Shown one piece after another: positions 22,501 through 29,606 of a stretch of DNA of 64,000 nucleotides (the stretch's first letter is position 1; each line of letters opens with the position of its first letter). Under the pieces are notes generated by a model. It worked only from the letters and a program-made list of their open reading frames with translations, did not search any database and was not told the origin of the DNA. The stretch comes from Granulicella sp. Lineage in GTDB: Bacteria > Acidobacteriota > Terriglobia > Terriglobales > Acidobacteriaceae. The position numbers were made by a program, and so were the translations under genes. The stretch covers positions 62,001 through 126,000 of the forward strand of contig DAIDGQ010000022.1 of assembly GCA_027452215.1 (NCBI GenBank), in the 5' to 3' direction.

Positions 22501-23324
22501 TGGATACGATCGGGAAGAGCTACTACAACGCGGCTCAATTCACGCTGCGGCATCCGATGCATAAGGGGCTGCAGATGGACGTCAGCTTCACGTTCTCGAA
22601 GTCGATCGACTGGGGATCGGACACAGAGCGGACGTCGGAGTTCTCCGGCCCGAATTCGGCGAACTCGAGCATTGCGGGGTCGGCCAGCGAGATCATCAAT
22701 ACGTGGAAGCCCTATCTGAACAAGGGTGTGTCCGACTTCGACACGACGAACCTGATGACGGCGGATTGGGTTTACCAGTTGCCGTTTGGCAAGGGGAGAG
22801 CGTACCTCACGACTGCAAATCGACTCGTGGATGCGTTGTTGGGAGGCTGGCAGTCGTCAGGCATCTTCCGTGCGACGAGTGGATTGCCGTTCTCGCTGTT
22901 TGCTCCAGGATGGTCGACGGACTGGCAGATTCAGGGGTTTGGCATTACTACGGACCCAACCATCAAAGCTCACAAGCATCGTGATGGGGCTGGGAACGTG
23001 CTGTACTTCCAAAATGCGAATGCCATCAACAGCGGTGTCTACAACGGCGCGCCAGTGCGGTTGCCTTATCCCGGTGAGACGGGCCAGCGCAACAACTTCC
23101 GAGGAGACGGGTACTTCGATCTCGATTCGGGACTGGCAAAGAGCTGGAACTTCAGCAAGTATGGCAATCTCCAGTTCACATGGGAGATTTACAACATTAC
23201 CAACACCAATCGGTTTGACCCGTTCTCGATCGGATCTGGATTGACGGGCGGTAATCTCGGTACGGCAAGCGCCTTGCTCACGACGCCACGCCGCATGCAG
23301 TTCTCGATGCGGTACGACTTCTAA
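19548..23324 (+). CDS. Oar-like TonB-dependent outer-membrane receptor (first copy)
   Basis: 1258 residues. A signal peptide of about 23 residues is followed by a carboxypeptidase-regulatory-like beta-sandwich (about 27-112; TSLRGVVKDPSGAVVPGATITL is its typical opening), a plug domain (about 120-240 with LPSEERNVPDLLSLQPGV and the GGRSDQGNITLDGVDDND segment), and a long beta-barrel ending MQFSMRYDF with terminal Phe. This is the architecture of the large Acidobacteria TonB-dependent receptors, usually taken to import glycans or peptides. ATG 19548 was chosen over the adjoining TTG because GGAGGA lies eight bases upstream. Position after the pst locus and the Pho box suggest a phosphorylated ligand, which is inference. 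Confidence 0.9.
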   Translation: MRRIGVLAALFLLSICVATEFAQNATTSLRGVVKDPSGAVVPGATITLNAPATGQTLTATSKASGEYQLQQIPPAKYTITVTAPGFGSQTKKAELLVDQPATIDFALSVMGSNEVVDVTEAAQTLNTMDASLGGATDNATIQALPSEERNVPDLLSLQPGVFFLPPPSNPALADSRTGAVNGGRSDQGNITLDGVDDNDQVRGLAFTGVLRETQDSVEEFRVTTSNADADAGRSSGAQVSLVTKSGTNKFHGATYEYFRPSNTVSNDYFNKQAQLSSGLDNRPPKKIRNIFGADLGGPIFKDKLFFFANYEGERIAESAIVNQTVPTASYQQGVIQYIGDNNSGATETDTITPAQVAMLDAACAVCNTTAYPNPPGPNPNSLALFNSMPAANGTSLGDGLNEGSYTFSSPNPKTLNTTIVRIDWVPSTSQRIFARGNLQKDTTGNTEQFPGQGPSSKIIDNTKGMTFGDTWTINQNIVNDIRYGYIRQGYGDIGVGSGDYVDFRFLSTPTAETRNTIVSVPVNNIVDNFSITKGKHNIEIGVNWRLIYQNRTSNNSSFNGASTNPYWLKGNPPDPSTLGLNPVDGGFQNSYEIAYANLIGTVPSSTVVSNYDITSASSATLLTDGTPLARHFKANEYEAYAQDSWRVLPNLTITAGVRYTILQTPYETTGQQVAPTIDTNAWYLQRETAALQGQVYEPDLTFAPSGKFYNKPGFYPENKNNIAPRFAIVYSPDTKTTFRAGAGIYYDHFGEGLINTFDQNGSFGISSAVTNPAGTETVEGAPRFTGRHNIPAGVNPLVSPSTETFPFTAPLGNFAITWGMDNHLKTPYTEAFDASMQHEFPGGFTFEMAYVGRLGNHLLQSLDLAEPVDYTDPLGGGDYYNAGGQLSKDVDEHGGNVNATVQTIPYFENVFPFMQNIVLTDPKTGAVTYDGSGKSATQNIYTLEWAPYRYTYGETTSLADLDFFCVYACPQSKFWQDQFSSLYALDTIGKSYYNAAQFTLRHPMHKGLQMDVSFTFSKSIDWGSDTERTSEFSGPNSANSSIAGSASEIINTWKPYLNKGVSDFDTTNLMTADWVYQLPFGKGRAYLTTANRLVDALLGGWQSSGIFRATSGLPFSLFAPGWSTDWQIQGFGITTDPTIKAHKHRDGAGNVLYFQNANAINSGVYNGAPVRLPYPGETGQRNNFRGDGYFDLDSGLAKSWNFSKYGNLQFTWEIYNITNTNRFDPFSIGSGLTGGNLGTASALLTTPRRMQFSMRYDF

Positions 23325-23351
23325 CGTGCGGCGCACAACCTGATGAATATG

Positions 23352-23394
23352 TCGGCGGAAGGAGTGCACACTTTGTGCTCCTTCCGCCGATTTT
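23352..23394 (+). terminator. Strong rho-independent terminator after the receptor gene
   Basis: TCGGCGGAAGGAG (23352-23364) pairs perfectly over 13 bases with CTCCTTCCGCCGA (23378-23390), and TTTTC follows directly. It ends the phosphate-linked block and isolates the next gene. Confidence 0.85.
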
Positions 23395-23425
23395 CTTGTA
23401 GCGAGTATTTTTATCTGGAACCTAT

Positions 23426-25561
23426 ATGCTCATGAGATCTTTTACTTCGTATACGCTTCTCTTCGTCCTGCTTGGGGCTTCATTTACTGCCGGAGCTCTC
23501 GGTGTTGAGGCGCAGGAAAACAAGCCGGTGATTACGCTGGATGAGTTCATGAACACGACCGAGATCCTTGGGGCGGGGATATCGCCGGATGGGTCGGCGG
23601 TGGTGATTTCGACCGACTCTCCGGATTGGCAGCAGAACCGGTTCAAGGAAGATCTTTGGCTTTGGACGAAGGCGAGCGGAGCGGTCGCGGAGCTGACGCA
23701 CTCGGGGCATGACTCTTTGCCGCAGTGGTCGCCGGACGGGAAGATGATTGCGTTCGTGTCGGATCGTGCGCTGCCTGGGGATCTTGCGAGTGGAGAGGAC
23801 GATGCCGCGGCAGAGGGTGGCAAGGACGAGACGAGTCGGATATGGGTGATCTCGGCAGAGGGCGGTGAGGCGGTGCCGCTGTATCGCGAGAAGCTTGATG
23901 TGCACTCGTTTGCGTGGTCGAGCGATGGCGCGAGCCTGATGTTTTCGGTGACAGAGCCGCTATCGAAAGATGCAGAGGAGGCGCACAAGGCGGAGTGGAA
24001 GGATGTGATTCGGTGGCGCGAGCAGGAGCGTGGCGATGCGCTGCTGTCGATGCCTGTGGCTGCGGCGATGGAGGCCAGCGCGAAGACTCCTGAGGCACAT
24101 CAGGATCCCAAGGCTGCGACGGATAAGGTGGAGTATCCGGCGGGTGCTGTGGTGGTGACGCATAGCGCGTTTGAGATTGCAGAGATTGTGCCGTCGCCGA
24201 AGGGTGAGTCGATTGCGTTTGAGACGGGGCCGGTGTCGCATCGGCTGGAGAATCCTGCGGACACTGAACTATATGTCGTTGCCGCGACGGGTGGGGAGGC
24301 GCGACAGGTGACGCATAACCAGGCGCTGGAGAGCAACCTGCATTGGGAGCCGTCGGGGAAGAGCATTGATCTGCTGGTGCACGCGTCGGGCGGGTCGATT
24401 GAGGGGGCGTACACGGATGTGCAGGGGCGGCTGTACCGCCTGGATGTTGCGAGCGGAAAGACGACACGGCTGGGCGAAGAGTTTGATGGCTCGTGGGAGA
24501 ACCTGGTGGTGACGGCGGATGGGACTTTGCTGGCTACGGGGTTGAAGGGCATGGACCAGCGAGTGTATCGGGTGGAGGGCTCGAAGGCGGTGGCGGTTGG
24601 CACCGTGGCGGGAAACTATGCGCATCTGGATGTGGCTCGTAAGGGCGGAGAGGTGCTGTTTACGCACTCGACGATTACGTCGCCGACGCAGGTATTTGTT
24701 GCGGCGGGTGTTTCTGCGATAGATGAGGCGAGGGCGGTGACGGCGTTCAATCCGGTGTTTGCGGAGCGGGCGCAGGTGGAGTGGAAGCCGTACCGCTGGA
24801 CGTCGACGGATGGAACGGAGGTGGAAGGGGTTTTGATTTATCCTCCGGGCAAGATGGGGGAGAAACATCTGCGGATGTTTACGCTGATTCATGGAGGACC
24901 TGAGGACGCGGATGGCGACCACTTTGGCGCGGACTGGTATGACTGGGCGACGTATGCGGCGAGCCAGGGGTGGCTGGTCTTTCGCCCGAACTATCGCGGG
25001 TCTACGGGGTATGGAGACAAGTTCATGCTTGCGATTATGCCTCACCTGGTGTCGTCACCAGGGCGGGATATTTTGTCGGGCGTGGATGCGCTGGTGAAGG
25101 ATGGGATCGCGGACCCGGACCACTTGACGATTGGCGGCTATAGCTATGGTGGGTACATGACGAACTGGCTGATTACGCAGACGACGCGATTCAAGGCCGC
25201 GGTGACGGGCGCGGGTGCGGTGGAGCATGCGGCGAACTGGGGCAATGATGATCTGACCTGGGATGATGCGTGGTACCTTTCGGGGACGCCGTGGGAGAAG
25301 CCGGAGCTCTACCAGAGCGAGGCCGCGTTGTTCCAGATGAATAAGGTGACGACGCCAACGCATATCGTTGGAGGGAATGCGGATAATCGCGTCAGCTATT
25401 TTGAGCAGGTGCTGCTGGAGCGGGCGCTGGCGCGATTGAATGTTCCTCATACACTGCTGGTGTTTCCGGGCGAGAATCATCCGCTGGATAAGAATCCGTG
25501 GCATGGGTACATCAAGGTCCGTGAAGAGGTGAAGTGGCTGGATCAGTACGGAGCGAAGTAG
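23426..25561 (+). CDS. Exported S9-family prolyl oligopeptidase/dipeptidyl peptidase
   Basis: 711 residues with a signal peptide ending near GVEAQ. Residues about 40-430 form a WD40-like propeller (repeats such as LPQWSPDGKMIAFVSDR and SNLHWEPSGKSIDLLV). The C-terminal alpha/beta hydrolase carries the nucleophile Ser573 in GGYSYGGYMTNW, the likely acid Asp in NADNRVSYFEQ, and the catalytic His in GENHPLDKNPW. Such enzymes release dipeptides or acylated amino acids from peptides in the periplasm. Two ATGs (23426, 23432) are equally plausible starts and neither has a clear Shine-Dalgarno. It is single, flanked by a terminator upstream. Confidence 0.9.
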   Translation: MLMRSFTSYTLLFVLLGASFTAGALGVEAQENKPVITLDEFMNTTEILGAGISPDGSAVVISTDSPDWQQNRFKEDLWLWTKASGAVAELTHSGHDSLPQWSPDGKMIAFVSDRALPGDLASGEDDAAAEGGKDETSRIWVISAEGGEAVPLYREKLDVHSFAWSSDGASLMFSVTEPLSKDAEEAHKAEWKDVIRWREQERGDALLSMPVAAAMEASAKTPEAHQDPKAATDKVEYPAGAVVVTHSAFEIAEIVPSPKGESIAFETGPVSHRLENPADTELYVVAATGGEARQVTHNQALESNLHWEPSGKSIDLLVHASGGSIEGAYTDVQGRLYRLDVASGKTTRLGEEFDGSWENLVVTADGTLLATGLKGMDQRVYRVEGSKAVAVGTVAGNYAHLDVARKGGEVLFTHSTITSPTQVFVAAGVSAIDEARAVTAFNPVFAERAQVEWKPYRWTSTDGTEVEGVLIYPPGKMGEKHLRMFTLIHGGPEDADGDHFGADWYDWATYAASQGWLVFRPNYRGSTGYGDKFMLAIMPHLVSSPGRDILSGVDALVKDGIADPDHLTIGGYSYGGYMTNWLITQTTRFKAAVTGAGAVEHAANWGNDDLTWDDAWYLSGTPWEKPELYQSEAALFQMNKVTTPTHIVGGNADNRVSYFEQVLLERALARLNVPHTLLVFPGENHPLDKNPWHGYIKVREEVKWLDQYGAK

Positions 25562-25712
25562 CTTCGCGTTCGGAGTGGCGCCTGAAGTGAGAGTGCCTCC
25601 GGGATGAACCATGGGCAACGAGACGCACCTGAGGATGCTTGCGTGTTGAGGGGACTTCTGCGATCGCGTGGCGCCTGTTCTTCATGAACGCACTGCGCTA
25701 TGCTAAGACGCA

Positions 25713-26819
25713 ATGCGTACTGCTTTCATCGTACTTTTACTTTCGACTTCGTTCGTGACTGGTCAACAGCCGGGGCCAGACCAACTGTTCAGCAGCGCGA
25801 TTGCAGCGCAGCAGCATGGTGATTACTCGACAGCGATTCAGGACTATCAGAAGTTTCTGAAGGTGCGTCCGAACATGGTGGAAGCGCGCGCGAACCTGGG
25901 AGCGGCGCTGGCGCATGAGGGAAGGTTCGACGAGGCGATCGTGGAGTATCGGCGGGCCCTGTCAGCGTCGCCCGGCAATAAAGAGATCCAGATGAATATG
26001 GGGCTTGCGTATTACAAGAAGGGCGATCTTGCGAATGCTCGGGTGGTGTTCGAGGAAGTTCACAAGGCGATGCCCACGAATGTTCAGATTGCGATTCTGC
26101 TGGGTGATTCAGAGGTGCGGCTTAACCAGGGTTCTGCTGCCGTCGCCGTGCTGATGCCGATGGAAGCGGCGAATGCTGCGAATCCGGATTTCGAATATGT
26201 TCTGGGCACGGCGCTGATTCAGGCAGGAGGACGCAGGGAGGGAGTGGAACGGCTGGAGAAGGTGGCTGCGACGACGCAGAATGCAGACGCTTATCTACTT
26301 GCGGGATCGACACTTTTGGACCTGAACGATTTTGCGCACGCGAAGGAGAATCTGGAAGAGGCGCTGCGGTTGAATCCGAATCTTCCTCGGATCTATGCGC
26401 TGACAGGGATGGCTCGGGATCTGACGGGAGATGCTACGGACGCAGAGCCGGCGTTTCGTGAGGCGCTGAAACGTGATCCGGATGACTTCGATGCCAATAT
26501 GTACCTGGGGGCGATTCTATATAAGCGGCGTCAGATGGATGAGGCAAAGACGTATCTCGATCGTGCGCTGAAGTTAAATCCGGGGTCGGCGACTGCGAAG
26601 TATGAGATGGCGATGTGGAAGAGTACGGCTGGGCAGTACGAGGACGCGGCGAAGGACCTGGAGGAGTTGGTGAAGGCCAACCCGGAGTGGCTTCAGCCGC
26701 ACGTTGAGTTGGCGAATGTGTACTACAGGCTGCACCGGCCGGCGGATGGAGCGAAGGAACGCGCGATCGTTGCGAAGCTGAATGCGGACCAGCAGAGCCA
26801 GGGGCCGCCAAAGCCCTAG
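25713..26819 (+). CDS. Exported tetratricopeptide-repeat protein
   Basis: 368 residues with a short signal peptide (ending VTGQQ) and about nine TPR units from residue 25 to 350, for example GDYSTAIQDYQKFLKVRPNMVEAR, GRFDEAIVEYRRAL and GDATDAEPAFREALKRDPDDF. It is expected to be a periplasmic scaffold for protein-protein contacts. No enzymatic motif was seen. It converges with the multihaem cytochrome gene and their stop codons overlap on the palindrome CTAG at 26816-26819. Confidence 0.85.
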   Translation: MRTAFIVLLLSTSFVTGQQPGPDQLFSSAIAAQQHGDYSTAIQDYQKFLKVRPNMVEARANLGAALAHEGRFDEAIVEYRRALSASPGNKEIQMNMGLAYYKKGDLANARVVFEEVHKAMPTNVQIAILLGDSEVRLNQGSAAVAVLMPMEAANAANPDFEYVLGTALIQAGGRREGVERLEKVAATTQNADAYLLAGSTLLDLNDFAHAKENLEEALRLNPNLPRIYALTGMARDLTGDATDAEPAFREALKRDPDDFDANMYLGAILYKRRQMDEAKTYLDRALKLNPGSATAKYEMAMWKSTAGQYEDAAKDLEELVKANPEWLQPHVELANVYYRLHRPADGAKERAIVAKLNADQQSQGPPKP

Positions 26820-27883
26820 TTGGGATAGGCTTCGTTGGGCCGGACGACGCGGATCTGATGATCGGTGAAGACGAAATGGCCTCCGGGGAAGGGCACTTTG
26901 GGCATGTGGCAACTGCTGCAGTTGGTCTTTGCTACGGGGCAGGACTTGGCATGCGGTGAGGCAGGGGAGGCCGCTGTCTGGAGTGTCGGAGAGTGGCAGG
27001 CGAGACACTTGCTGTCGTAGTACGCGACGTCTCGCACGACCTTCTGGTGCGGGTCATGACAGGCGATGCAGCTGATGCGAGGATCGGCTCCGTTGAAGCA
27101 TTTGCTGTTGGCTAAGCGGTAGGGTTGGAAGCGGACGTTCGATGGGCCCTTCCATCCGGCTCGGACGACGAGCTCCCAACTGCGGTGGCAGCCTCCGCAG
27201 AAGTTTGAGATGTCCTCGGTGGAGAGATCGCCCAGCGAGGGCGGGAGGTCGTTGTGGTCTCCTTTGATGGCGCTCTCCAGATGGGCTGCGGCTCCGGTGT
27301 GGCAATGTTCACAGGTGAGGCCGGGTTTGAGGGTGGCGAGATTCAGCTTGTGGTCTACGATGGCGTTGGTTGCGTGACAGCCGAAGCAGGTCTTGGCATC
27401 TTCTTCTGAGAGCGGTCGGCCGATGGCCTCTTCGAGCGTTTTGGGCGCCATGGTGTCATCCCCTACGGTGAGGTAGAGGCCGTTCATGGTGGGGTAATAG
27501 CTGACCAGGCTCTCGTACATTTTGCCGTTGTGCTCGACGACCCAGGTTTGGGCCTGGGCGCCCATGGCCCACAGGATGGGGAGCGTTAGGGTGTGGGTGC
27601 CGTCGGTTACGCTGTACTGGCTTTGGCCGTTGCGCGTGTCGACTGAGTATGAGTAGGCACCGTTGCGGAAGGTCATTTTCGGATGCGCGACGAGATCGAG
27701 GTTGTCCCCGGGTACCTGCATGGCCCGGCCCATCTGGGTGCCGGGCTGTGAGAAAGCCTGGGCGCGATGGCAACTGGCACAGGTAGCAGTCGCGGGGATG
27801 GGCTTTGCGGGAGCGCTGCTGGATTGGGCGACAGCGGCGACGCAGAACAGCATGAAGCAGAGAAGCTTTTTACCTCGATGCAT
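26816..27883 (-). CDS. Exported seven-haem c-type cytochrome
   Basis: 355 residues with a signal peptide (about 1-20, ending AVAQ). Seven CxxCH haem sites lie at C35-H39, C166-H170, C191-H195, C229-H233, C272-H276, C293-H297 and C322-H326. The unusual spacing leaves a 126-residue haem-free domain between the first and second sites, rich in beta-strand (NGAYSYSVDTRNGQSQYSVTDG). The arrangement recalls cytochrome c554-like electron carriers, but no known family could be assigned with certainty. ATG 27883 (MHRGKKLL) was chosen because a signal peptide follows; it overlaps the end of the upstream TPR gene by 14 bases, so both are one transcript. It probably moves electrons in the periplasm. Confidence 0.85.
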   Translation of the reverse strand: MHRGKKLLCFMLFCVAAVAQSSSAPAKPIPATATCASCHRAQAFSQPGTQMGRAMQVPGDNLDLVAHPKMTFRNGAYSYSVDTRNGQSQYSVTDGTHTLTLPILWAMGAQAQTWVVEHNGKMYESLVSYYPTMNGLYLTVGDDTMAPKTLEEAIGRPLSEEDAKTCFGCHATNAIVDHKLNLATLKPGLTCEHCHTGAAAHLESAIKGDHNDLPPSLGDLSTEDISNFCGGCHRSWELVVRAGWKGPSNVRFQPYRLANSKCFNGADPRISCIACHDPHQKVVRDVAYYDSKCLACHSPTLQTAASPASPHAKSCPVAKTNCSSCHMPKVPFPGGHFVFTDHQIRVVRPNEAYPN

Positions 27884-29093
27884 TCGGAGCCGCCCCTTGT
27901 CCTGAGAGTGCGAGGCACTCAAGGCGTTCCTGCCGGGCATCGTCAGCCCGGCCGAGCTTAGAGTAGGCCTTGGCGAGGGCAAGATGGGCCTCGAGGCTTT
28001 GCGGCTCGGATGAGAGCACAGCCTGCAGGTGCGGCAGGCCACCGGTGACATCGCCTGTTTCGATCATTGCCCGTCCCAGGACCAATTGTGCCATGGTGAG
28101 GGACGGATCCTCTTGGACAGCCTTCTGGGCGTTTGGGAGCGACGAGGTATAGTCGCTGCGCAAGCCGTAGGCCCAGGCGAGCATGGCGTGGGTGGTTGCG
28201 CTGGCGGGAGAGATGGTTAGCTCGTCGCGAAACTGAGCGATCGCCTGATCGGGATCGGCGGTGAAGAGGAGGTACCCGTAGAGATAGTGAAGATTGGGAG
28301 TCGTGGGAAAGCGCTGGAAGACGGCGAGAAAGGCCTGATGGGCGGCTGGGAGGTCGCCGCTCATGACGTCGCTGGCAGCGCGGCCAACCATGGAGAGCAT
28401 GTCAGCCTGGGCCGGATCGATATTCTGGGGGAAGATGGGCATCCGCAGGCCGGCGAGACCGATGCCGGTGAGCACGTCGTCGTTGACGGAGCCGTGCTTG
28501 ACCATGAGGGTGTATTGACCGAGGGCTTCCTCGAAGCGGCCTGCGTGGGTGAGAAGGAGCGCCTCGTGGTAGAGGATGATGCCTGCATTGCGGGGCTGGT
28601 TCGCTGCGCCAAACGCGATCCCCTGTTGGAGATCGCGAAGGGATTCAGGATAGTTGCCTTGCTCGAACTCGGAGAGGCCTCGGAGGGCGAGGGCGGGGCC
28701 GGCGTGCGGGGTTAGCTGAATGTAGTGTGACAGGGCGTCGACTGCCGGCGCATAGGTATTGGTTGCGTATTGGAGGGAGCCGAGATACCACCAGCCGTCG
28801 GGCCACTGGGGATTGAGCTGGACTGCCTGTTGATAGAGGGTGATTGCGCGAGGGAGATCGCCCTGAGCACGGGCCGTGGCCGCCGCCGCAGAGACCTGGT
28901 CGAAGGTGGGGGGGAGATTCTGGGCTTGTACCAGCGCCGAAGCGAGAAGCAGAAGGGTTAGTGGCAGGCAGTGGGTCTTCCTCCGTCGCTTAGCGCCCCC
29001 AGGGGAGGGACTTCCCGTGTGCGGTTGGGACTTTGATGCTGGCCGCGGGGTACTGGCGAAATAGGCGAAGAAGCGGAAGAGCGGGATTGTCAT
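27870..29093 (-). CDS. Exported tetratricopeptide-repeat protein co-transcribed with the cytochrome
   Basis: 407 residues from ATG 29093; a TTG at 29102 is the next choice. A hydrophobic segment, LPLTLLLLASALVQAQ, follows an unusually long basic N-terminus of about 45 residues, so the true start may be a little further in. The rest is TPR repeats (GDLPRAITLYQQAVQLNPQWPDGW, GRFEEALGQYTLMVKHG, and others). TPR proteins paired with multihaem cytochromes are frequent in Acidobacteria. The gene is divergent from the second Oar-like receptor. Confidence 0.82.
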   Translation of the reverse strand: MTIPLFRFFAYFASTPRPASKSQPHTGSPSPGGAKRRRKTHCLPLTLLLLASALVQAQNLPPTFDQVSAAAATARAQGDLPRAITLYQQAVQLNPQWPDGWWYLGSLQYATNTYAPAVDALSHYIQLTPHAGPALALRGLSEFEQGNYPESLRDLQQGIAFGAANQPRNAGIILYHEALLLTHAGRFEEALGQYTLMVKHGSVNDDVLTGIGLAGLRMPIFPQNIDPAQADMLSMVGRAASDVMSGDLPAAHQAFLAVFQRFPTTPNLHYLYGYLLFTADPDQAIAQFRDELTISPASATTHAMLAWAYGLRSDYTSSLPNAQKAVQEDPSLTMAQLVLGRAMIETGDVTGGLPHLQAVLSSEPQSLEAHLALAKAYSKLGRADDARQERLECLALSGQGAAPNASR

Positions 29094-29313
29094 CGATATC
29101 AAAAGGAACTACGCCTGCAGGGAAACGAATATATCGATTCAGTGGAGAGTATATCGAATTTGAATGAGCTCAGGACTGTTCCAACGAACGAGAATGTTGA
29201 CAGGCAGCTGAGGTAGAACGCGAGGGCAAAGCTCCGGAGGAGGAGGCGGGGTGGGCAAAAAGATGGCAAATAATGCCGCGGAAACCGTTTTAGTAACAGG
29301 ATCAACTTTTTCC

Positions 29314-29319
29314 TTGACA
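29314..29319 (+). promoter_or_regulatory. Possible -35 element in the divergent promoter region
   Basis: The gap 29094-29606 separates the divergent TPR/cytochrome unit and the receptor. TTGACA at 29314-29319 is a perfect -35 hexamer; the best -10 candidates (TAGTAT 29335-29340, 15-base spacer, or TATTTG 29338-29343, 18-base spacer) are imperfect. It is followed by TGTTATCG at 29342-29349, which repeats half of the operator at 29404. GGAAC-N11-GTTCC (29358-29378) is a further inverted repeat. Confidence 0.4.
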
Positions 29320-29403
29320 GCTGTTGTTGGCCAATAGTATTTGTTATCGCCAGCTAAGGAACCTCATTAATATGTTCCGTCTGCAACCAGTCTCGCCCGA
29401 TGA

Positions 29404-29417
29404 TGGTAACGATAACA
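29404..29417. promoter_or_regulatory. LacI-type operator candidate
   Basis: TGGTAACGATAACA has central CG and matches its own reverse complement at 10 of 14 positions. This is the shape of operators bound by LacI-family regulators such as GntR of E. coli. Half of it (TGTTATCG) recurs 60 bases upstream at 29342. No LacI gene is in the window. Confidence 0.45.
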
Positions 29418-29476
29418 GGGAATGGAGATCGGAAGCGTAGTTCGGGATATCGGACGAAACCGTAGTTGGACGTGTC

Positions 29477-29490
29477 TGTAAAGCTTTACA
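29477..29490. promoter_or_regulatory. Perfect 14-bp palindrome, probable operator
   Basis: TGTAAAGCTTTACA is a perfect palindrome 116 bases before the receptor ATG and close to a promoter-rich stretch. LacI- or TetR-type dimers bind sites of this kind. It is separate from the site at 29404. Confidence 0.5.
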
Positions 29491-29606
29491 TGGATCACGA
29501 GCACGTAGTAATTGTGATTGTTGCCTAAATCGATTAAGTGACTCAAAGCGCGATGGATTCAATATTGCGCAAGTCTTGTTTTCACCTTTGGAAGGGGGCA
29601 GTACAC

